Origin: CAHJWO01 sp964245885
GTDB lineage: Bacteria; Verrucomicrobiota; Verrucomicrobiia; Chthoniobacterales; SZAS-18
DNA length: 19,234 nucleotides
Assembly (NCBI GenBank): GCA_964245885.1
Contig: CAXTOX010000074.1
Span: 1-19,234 of the forward strand
Direction of reading: 5' to 3'
Positions 7,041 through 12,400 of the stretch are shown here, one piece after another. The notes beneath the pieces were generated by a model that was given only the letters and a program-made list of their open reading frames with translations, was not told the origin of the DNA and did not search any database. Each line of letters opens with the position of its first letter. Position 1 is the first letter of the stretch. The translations under genes and the position numbers were made by a program.

Positions 7041-8204
7041 ATGATTCCTTTTCAGTTCCAGCGTCTGGGGCAGTTGATGGAGCCGGAACCCGGCAATCCG
7101 CTGGAAGTCGAAGGCGTGCTCAATCCAGCGGCGATCCGCGGCCCGGATGGCAAGCTCTACCTGTTCCCGCGCCTGGTGGCCAAGGGGAATTATTCACGCA
7201 TCGGCGTTTGCAGGGTTCGGTTCGACGCAACGGGCGACCCGTGCGGGGTCGAACGCCTCGGCATCGCCTTGGAACCGGAGGCCGATTACGAGCGACGCCC
7301 CGACGGCGGCGGCTGTGAGGACCCGCGCATCTCGTTCGTCGAGCCGCTTGGGCACTACGTGATGACCTACACGGCGCATTCCGCCATCGGCCCGCGCATC
7401 GCCCTGGCGATTTCGGAAGATTTGTTCCACTGGCAACGGGTAGGGCTGGCGACCTTTGCTCCGTATCGGGGGATCGATTTCGTGCATGTGGACAACAAGG
7501 ACGCCAGCGTTTTCCCTACCGCCATTCCCAATCATTGCGGGAAGATGCAGTTGGCTTTCCTGCATCGGCCGCTCTTCAAGGGGACACGACCGGAGGATAC
7601 CGCCTGCCAACCTGCCTCGCGGTTGAAAAACCTCGATCACGAAAGCATCTGGATTTCCTACAGTCCGATGCCCGCCCCAGGCCTGAAACCTCACCGCCCC
7701 GGATTGATCAATTCCCACCACCGGCTGGCAACTCCCATCTTCCCCTGGGAAACGCTCAAAATCGGCGGCGGCACCCCGCCGGTCCTCACCCGCCACGGCT
7801 GGTTGATCGTCTATCATGGCGTCCACGAGATTTCGGAGCCGGGCAGCGACAAGCATCCGCTTTGCTACTCCGCCGGGGTCATGATCTTGTCGGAAGACCA
7901 CCCGCACACGATCCGCTACCGTTCGCCGGAGCCCGTGCTGAAGCCGGAGTTGCCGCAGGAACGGTCCGGGATCGTGGCGAACGTCGTGTTTCCCACCGGC
8001 ATCGACTGCCGACACGATCTCGGCACGCCCGACCGCTTCGACGTTTACTACGGGATGGGCGACAACCGCATCGGCGTCGCCCGACTCGACGTGCCGAACC
8101 GTCTGCCCGTGGAAGCACTCACAAATGTTCGGGACGGGGAAACCAAACTCTCCCCGGCGTCGAAACCGCCGAGGAGTTTGGCAACGGTTGGGAAAATTCC
8201 GTAA
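7041..8204 (+). CDS. GH130-family glycoside phosphorylase/hydrolase-like protein
   Basis: A 387-residue five-bladed beta-propeller enzyme by family resemblance. Signatures in order are NPLEVEGVLNPAAI, the GGGCEDPRI segment around the family's conserved Asp, YVMTYTAHS, NKDASVFP, HRP, the IGGGTPPV segment and GWLIVYHGV, and YSAGVMIL. GH130 enzymes mostly phosphorolyse or hydrolyse beta-mannosides; a phosphorylase would yield mannose 1-phosphate. Substrate cannot be read here. No signal peptide is visible, so it should act in the cytoplasm, which fits a phosphorylase. I chose ATG 7041 (MIPFQFQRLGQL); TTG 7002 would add 13 atypical residues. The upstream gap holds only the inverted repeat. A plausible link to its neighbours is feeding hexose phosphate into the phosphoketolase route (inference). 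Confidence 0.82.
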   Translation: MIPFQFQRLGQLMEPEPGNPLEVEGVLNPAAIRGPDGKLYLFPRLVAKGNYSRIGVCRVRFDATGDPCGVERLGIALEPEADYERRPDGGGCEDPRISFVEPLGHYVMTYTAHSAIGPRIALAISEDLFHWQRVGLATFAPYRGIDFVHVDNKDASVFPTAIPNHCGKMQLAFLHRPLFKGTRPEDTACQPASRLKNLDHESIWISYSPMPAPGLKPHRPGLINSHHRLATPIFPWETLKIGGGTPPVLTRHGWLIVYHGVHEISEPGSDKHPLCYSAGVMILSEDHPHTIRYRSPEPVLKPELPQERSGIVANVVFPTGIDCRHDLGTPDRFDVYYGMGDNRIGVARLDVPNRLPVEALTNVRDGETKLSPASKPPRSLATVGKIP

Positions 8205-8331
8205 GCGCGACAGGAACCAGCTCGTGCGCGTCAAGGCATATTCAAGGCAGCCTCCTGGATCGGTGCTCCCTGATCCGGCAGTGCGACCATTTTCCTGTAT
8301 GGCCTGTGTCCGGGCAAGTGCCGCGATTCCT

Positions 8332-8351
8332 GTTAGGGTTTCACCTTATAG
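8332..8351 (+). promoter_or_regulatory. Repeated upstream element, copy 2
   Basis: GTTAGGGTTTCACCTTATAG on the plus strand, identical to copy 1 and 67 bp upstream of the start of the histidine-kinase gene at 8419. It may include a -10 region at TTATAG, giving a leader of roughly 60 nt. Confidence 0.7.
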
Positions 8352-8418
8352 TCGCGCGGCCCGCGTGGGACGATGTTCGGCGTCTCAACCGGAAGACAGT
8401 TGAGGATTCATCAAGGTT

Positions 8419-8715
8419 ATGGAACGCCAGCTTTTCCGGGTCTCCTTCCTATCGGCGTTCGCCGATTACGTTCACCAGCAACGGCCCGTCATCGACCGCC
8501 AATGGATGCACTTGGTCCGGGAGAGTCCCGACGTGCCGGACGCCATGCACATTTCGCACGAGGCGCTGCAAGATCACGTTCCTGAACTCATCGACGATCT
8601 CGTGGATCGCTTGCGCCTGGAGAAGGAAGGACCCATGGAAGCCGTCTCGGCTCACTCGCGCAGCCACGGCCGCGCGCAGTGGAAGGCCGGGTACAACCTT
8701 TCCGAACTCCTCTAG
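8419..8715 (+). pseudogene. N-terminal (RsbRD-like) fragment of an interrupted sensor kinase
   Basis: Codons 1-98 from ATG 8419 to an in-frame TAG at 8713-8715. The sequence (LFRVSFLSAFADYVHQQRPV, HVPELIDDLVDRL, HSRSHGRAQWKAGYNLSELL) has the helical pattern of an RsbRD/RsbR N-terminal globin-like sensory domain. The helix that begins at YNLSELL continues in the same frame after the stop as EIYIIKRVLKRSVLVKFAWE, so stop and continuation belong to one original gene (8419-9672, 417 codons including the amber). A single C-to-T change (CAG to TAG) would create the stop. A gene-directed copy of the 20-bp element lies upstream, and a GAGG at 8402-8405 is 13 nt from the ATG. Confidence 0.75.
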
Positions 8716-8718
8716 GAG
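8713..8718 (+). other. In-frame amber stop overlapping an AGGAG sequence
   Basis: TAG 8713-8715 is followed directly by GAG, so AGGAG (8714-8718) overlaps the stop. The nearest standard in-frame start is TTG 8740, 21 nt after AGGAG; two ATC codons at 8725 and 8728 have better spacing but are very rare starts. Termination-reinitiation is conceivable but not demonstrated. TAG also ends the genes at 16-228 and 18943-19234, which argues against general amber recoding. Confidence 0.6.
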
Positions 8719-8739
8719 ATTTACATCATCAAGCGCGTC

Positions 8740-9672
8740 TTGAAACGCTCGGTCCTCGTGAAGTTCGCATGGGAGCACCCGGAATATTCCGGCGAGGAAT
8801 ACGCGCAGGCCGAACTCCTCATCAGCGACTTTTTCCACCGCCTCACTTGCGATTCCGTCGGTCAGTTTACGAAGGAGCAGCAACGGATCGTCGAAGAAAA
8901 ACATCAGGCACTCGAACAAACCAACCAGGCCCGCGAACGGCTCACCCGCACGGTCTCGCACGAACTGCGCAATGTTCTGAATGCATTGACGCTCGCCACC
9001 ACGATGCTCGGAGAAGACGCGACGGCAGAGGAACGACGCGAAATGAGTGCAATCTGCGCGCGGATGCTCGCCGACATGAGCACGATCCTCAACGATCTGC
9101 TCGACTTCTCCGCGCTCGTCGCGGGCCGGGCGCAGTTGGCACTCGAACGACTCTCGCTCTGCGGCTTGTTCGAGGAAATCATGTCGCAATGGCGTCCGGT
9201 CGCCAAGGAACAGGGGATGGCCTTCGCGTGCCGGTGTGACCACGCGTTGGGCGAGATCGTCAGCGACAAGCTCAAAATTAAACGCATCGCCGGCAACCTG
9301 CTCTCGAACGCGATCAAGTACCGGAAGCCGACGCGGGGCGGCGAGATCGACGTGACCTTCGCGCTCGATGGAAACACGGGTTGGAGGATGGTCGTCGCGG
9401 ACACCGGGATCGGCATCGCCCGCGAGGACATGGAAAGCCTCTTCGGCGAGTTCAACCGCATCCGCCCGAACAGCAACGTTACCGGCACCGGGTTGGGCCT
9501 GGCGATCTGTAAAGAATACGCCGAGCTGCTCGGAGGTCGGATCGAGGTGTTTTCGGAGGCGGAGCAGGGCACCCGCTTCGAGGTCGTGCTGCCGCTGACC
9601 GAGGCCGTTGCGCCGTCTGGCGAAAGCGTTTGTGCGCCTGCCGTTCGCATGGAAGTCGCCCGGTCCGGGTAA
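8740..9672 (+). CDS. Sensor histidine kinase, catalytic part of the interrupted gene
   Basis: If translated from TTG 8740 this is 310 residues. It carries the end of the RsbRD-like domain (about 1-45), a short coiled-coil-like linker (EEKHQALEQTNQARERL), the dimerisation/phosphoacceptor helix with TVSHELRNVLNALTLATTML (His74, DNA 8959-8961), and a complete HATPase domain: N box NLLSNAIKY, G1 VVADTGIGIA, F box LFGEFNRI and G2 GTGLGLAICKEYAELLGG. No TM segment is present, so it is a soluble kinase. It is in the same frame as 8419-8715. No response regulator gene is in the window, so the partner is elsewhere. The intact kinase core suggests either a recent mutation or that this part is still made. 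Stop TAA 9670-9672. Confidence 0.82.
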   Translation: MKRSVLVKFAWEHPEYSGEEYAQAELLISDFFHRLTCDSVGQFTKEQQRIVEEKHQALEQTNQARERLTRTVSHELRNVLNALTLATTMLGEDATAEERREMSAICARMLADMSTILNDLLDFSALVAGRAQLALERLSLCGLFEEIMSQWRPVAKEQGMAFACRCDHALGEIVSDKLKIKRIAGNLLSNAIKYRKPTRGGEIDVTFALDGNTGWRMVVADTGIGIAREDMESLFGEFNRIRPNSNVTGTGLGLAICKEYAELLGGRIEVFSEAEQGTRFEVVLPLTEAVAPSGESVCAPAVRMEVARSG

Positions 9673-9771
9673 AGACGGCCACAAAATCTTGGCAAGGCGC
9701 ATTCACCCTGTTTTACCAGATGCGCTCGCCTACGTCTTTTGTAATGCGTCGCTACCTACGGCCTCCAATTT

Positions 9772-10467
9772 ATGCCAATGATACCACACGTTGAGAAGCA
9801 CTTCACCGCCGGAGACACCGTCCGCGACATCGTCATCGGGATGTCCGATGGTCTGACGGTGCCTTTCGCCCTCGCGGCAGGTCTCACCGGGGCCATTTCC
9901 CAGACCCGCCTGATCGTGACGGCTGGTTTCGCCGAGATTGCCGCCGGTTGCATTGCGATGGGCCTCGGCGGCTACCTCGCCGCGCGGGGCGACGCGGAGC
10001 ATTACGCCATTGAGCAGGCTCGCGAGGAGCGCGAGATCGCGAGCGTCCCCGAGGTGGAGGCGCAAGAGGTCCGCGACATCTTCCAGACCTACGGACTTTC
10101 CGCCGAGGAGTGCGCCACCGTGGTTGAATCGCTACGCCATCGCCCGAAGGATTGGGTGACGTTCATGATGCGCTTCGAGCTTGGCCTGGAACGGCCTGAA
10201 CCAAGCCGCGCTTGGAAAAGCGCGCTGACCATCGCCGTCGCTTATATCGTCGGTGGTATCGTTCCACTCAGTGCCTACTTGCTCCTTTCTGATGCCCAGC
10301 GTGCGTTGCGGCTCTCCGTGGTCGTAACCCTGGTGGCCCTCGCGCTCTTCGGCGGCATCAAAGGTCGCTTTACCGGCGTGCCCGTTCTCCGCAGTGCGCT
10401 CCAGACCAGTATCATCGGTGGTCTGGCGGCGGCGGCGGCGTTCGGCATCGCTCGCTGGATTTCTTGA
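9772..10467 (+). CDS. VIT1/CCC1-family Fe2+/Mn2+ transporter
   Basis: A 231-residue inner-membrane protein. The N-terminal GDTVRDIVIGMSDGLTVPFALAAGL and IVTAGFAEIAAGCIAMGLGGYLA segments are the conserved TM1/TM2 motifs of the vacuolar iron transporter family. A cytosolic acidic region follows (EQAREEREI to RFELGLERPEP, about residues 80-142), matching the metal-binding helical domain of the family, then three more TM helices. Five TM helices overall, normal length. The predicted role is moving Fe or Mn out of the cytosol. Start ATG 9772 (or 9778) lacks a good ribosome binding site. It has about 100 bp upstream with at best a weak (9 of 20) resemblance to the repeated element, so it may be independently transcribed or follow the kinase gene. 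Confidence 0.88.
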   Translation: MPMIPHVEKHFTAGDTVRDIVIGMSDGLTVPFALAAGLTGAISQTRLIVTAGFAEIAAGCIAMGLGGYLAARGDAEHYAIEQAREEREIASVPEVEAQEVRDIFQTYGLSAEECATVVESLRHRPKDWVTFMMRFELGLERPEPSRAWKSALTIAVAYIVGGIVPLSAYLLLSDAQRALRLSVVVTLVALALFGGIKGRFTGVPVLRSALQTSIIGGLAAAAAFGIARWIS

Positions 10468-10528
10468 GCTTGCACTACCGAACCCGGACCGATTCTGACG
10501 GGGACGGTGAGTTGGCAGGCGGGCGGGT

Positions 10529-10548
10529 GTTAGGGTTTCACCCCATAG
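10529..10548 (+). promoter_or_regulatory. Repeated upstream element, copy 3
   Basis: GTTAGGGTTTCACCCCATAG, 18 of 20 identical to copies 1 and 2 and 81 bp upstream of the start at 10630. It would drive the hypothetical-ackA-mgtA unit. It is followed by a small GC-rich repeat (CCCGG ... CCGGG, about 10549-10566) in the presumed leader. Confidence 0.65.
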
Positions 10549-10629
10549 CCCGGCATCGTGCGCCGGGTGATAGGAAGGGTGTCGGGCGGCTGGCGGCGAG
10601 CATCCTGCCGAAGTCCCGACGGAGAACTT

Positions 10630-11118
10630 ATGAAAACGCCCTACGTCGATCCGTTGATTCCGCTGCACGAAACCAGTGACGAAACTCTGACGCGCCTTTC
10701 CGCGAACATCGGGACTTTGACGACATTGCTAGACGACGCGGAGCGAAGTGGACACATCTACCTCGCCGAGATGTTCAGCCGCGCACGCGGAACGAAGGTC
10801 GCCGAGGCGCAGGCCATGATTGCGATGCTCACCGCAGACGACAAAAATGCCCCCGCACCCGCAGGTCGCCCGATTGCGGAGCCAGAGACTCCGGCTTGGA
10901 AGGACGCTGAACCCGCACTGCACGATGCCGCAGAGTTGTTGCACGTCGGTGCCGGGGAATTTGTCATGGAACGCCGGTTCCTGCTCGTCGGGATGGTCGT
11001 GTCAGATGGCAGCGCCCTGGCTTCGTCGGCCCGTGACCAGCCGCGCCGCACGTACGCGCCGCGCCGGTTTTTGCCTGCGCTGACCGACCCTCGTTTCTCA
11101 CAACTTGCCCTCGCTTGA
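10630..11118 (+). CDS. Unrecognised 162-residue protein upstream of acetate kinase
   Basis: Start ATG 10630 has GGAG (10621-10624) with a 5-nt spacer, the best ribosome binding site in the window; an in-frame start at 10558 lies inside the presumed leader and is unlikely. The first 70 residues are predicted helical and hydrophilic (HETSDETLTRLSANIGTLTT, ERSGHIYLAEMFSRARGTKV, AEAQAMIAML). A proline/alanine-rich linker follows, and then a basic tail (RDQPRRTYAPRRFLPALTD). No TM segment, cofactor motif or catalytic signature is visible. It ends 52 bp before ackA and is probably co-transcribed with it. The tail beyond about residue 115 is less family-like and could have been altered. I do not recognise the family. 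Confidence 0.7.
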   Translation: MKTPYVDPLIPLHETSDETLTRLSANIGTLTTLLDDAERSGHIYLAEMFSRARGTKVAEAQAMIAMLTADDKNAPAPAGRPIAEPETPAWKDAEPALHDAAELLHVGAGEFVMERRFLLVGMVVSDGSALASSARDQPRRTYAPRRFLPALTDPRFSQLALA

Positions 11119-11170
11119 TTCCGGCCAGCGCATCCGGGTTCCGAGAGGATCAACGCCAAAGGGGAAGCCG

Positions 11171-12400
11171 ATGCCACCGGAACACCACCCCGCAAATCGC
11201 TCCTCTGTCGGCGTCGATGATCTGGCGCGGGTGCTGACGATCAACGTGGGGTCGTCGAGCATCCGGTTTGCGTTTTTCACCGGCGGCAATCCGCCAGAGC
11301 GCATTTTGTCGGGCCAGATCGAGCGGGTCGGCCTGCCGGGAACGACCCTGCGCTCGCAAACCGCTACGGGACCATCCGACACCGAGACGCTTCCAGCCGG
11401 CGGGCACCGCGAGGCGATGGAGTTCCTGCTCGACTGGTTCGGGAAACGCGGCGTGCTGGACCCGGTCGCGGTCGTCTCGCATCGCGTGGTCCACGGCGGC
11501 CCGAAGTACCACGAACCGCAGCGGGTAACTTCTGAGTTGCTCGCCGAACTCCAGCGCATCCGTTCCATGGACCCCGATCACCTCCCGGCGGAAATCGGGG
11601 CGATCCAGGCGCTGCAAGCACGTTTGCCCGGCTTGCCGCAGGTTGCCTGTTTTGACACCGCGTTCCATGCAGAAATGCCGCGCGTCGCCCGGCTGCTGCC
11701 GATCCCCCGCCGCTACGAGGCGATGGGGTTGCGGCGTTACGGCTTCCACGGGCTCTCCTACACCTTTCTCCTGGAGGAGTTGCGCCGGTTGGCGGGAGCG
11801 CCGTCCGCGAACGGCCGGGTCGTCCTCGCGCACCTCGGCAATGGGGCGAGCATGGCGGCGGTCAAGGATGGCAAGTGCATCGACACGAGCATGGCGTTCA
11901 CGCCGGCGGCCGGTCTGCCCATGAGCACGCGCAGTGGCGATCTGGACCCCGGCATTTTTCCCTATCTGGCGCGGAGCGAAGGGATGACGGCAACGCAGTT
12001 CGACGACATGATCAATCACCAATCCGGTTTGCTGGGAGTTTCGGAAACCAGCTCCGACCTGCGCGACCTGCTCGCCCGCGAGAGCGACGACATCCGCGCG
12101 GCGGAAGCGGTGGCGCTATTTTGTTACCAGGCTCGGAAGTGGATCGGGGCTTACGCCGCCGCCCTGGACGGGTTGGACACGCTCGTTTTCGCGGGAGGCA
12201 TCGGCGAGCACTCGCCATTGGTCCGCGCCCGGATCTGCGAGGATCTCGGCTTTCTGGGGTTGCGTCTCGACGCCGCGCTGAACACCGGCAATTCGCCGGT
12301 GATCTCAGCCGCCGACAGCCGGGTGGCCGTGCGGATCATCCCCACTGACGAGGAGATCGTGCTCGCTCGTACTGCCCTGGCTTTCGCGCCGGTTCAATGA
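11171..12400 (+). CDS. ackA: Acetate kinase
   Basis: A 409-residue cytoplasmic enzyme that makes ATP and acetate from acetyl phosphate and ADP (reversible). ASKHA-fold signatures are present: INVGSSSIRF (about 24-33), HRVVHGG (104-110), FDTAFH (161-166), RRYGFHGLSY (188-197), LAHLGNGASMAAV, STRSGDLDPG (252-261), NHQSGLLGVS and VFAGGIGEHS (339-348). The usual HGTSH segment reads HGLSY here. Start ATG 11171 follows GGGGAAG with a short spacer; TTG 11105 is in frame but has no support. The last codons overlap the next gene by ATGA (12397-12400), so translation of the two is coupled. It complements the phosphoketolase at 1326-3788, together forming the acetyl-phosphate route to ATP. Confidence 0.95.
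   Translation: MPPEHHPANRSSVGVDDLARVLTINVGSSSIRFAFFTGGNPPERILSGQIERVGLPGTTLRSQTATGPSDTETLPAGGHREAMEFLLDWFGKRGVLDPVAVVSHRVVHGGPKYHEPQRVTSELLAELQRIRSMDPDHLPAEIGAIQALQARLPGLPQVACFDTAFHAEMPRVARLLPIPRRYEAMGLRRYGFHGLSYTFLLEELRRLAGAPSANGRVVLAHLGNGASMAAVKDGKCIDTSMAFTPAAGLPMSTRSGDLDPGIFPYLARSEGMTATQFDDMINHQSGLLGVSETSSDLRDLLARESDDIRAAEAVALFCYQARKWIGAYAAALDGLDTLVFAGGIGEHSPLVRARICEDLGFLGLRLDAALNTGNSPVISAADSRVAVRIIPTDEEIVLARTALAFAPVQ

Noticed and set aside
8713..8715. Pyrrolysine or other amber recoding in the kinase gene
   Set aside because: TAG is used as the ordinary stop of two other reading frames in the window and no pyl-type genes are present here.
8449..9702. 417-codon minus-strand frame opposite the histidine kinase
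   Set aside because: It is the complement of clear kinase motifs (H box, N, G1, G2). Its continuity across the amber site is only chance.
9704..9723. Possible fifth copy of the 20-bp element upstream of the VIT1-like gene
   Set aside because: Only 9 of 20 positions match (GTTTTACC-AGAT core), which is near what chance allows when searching.
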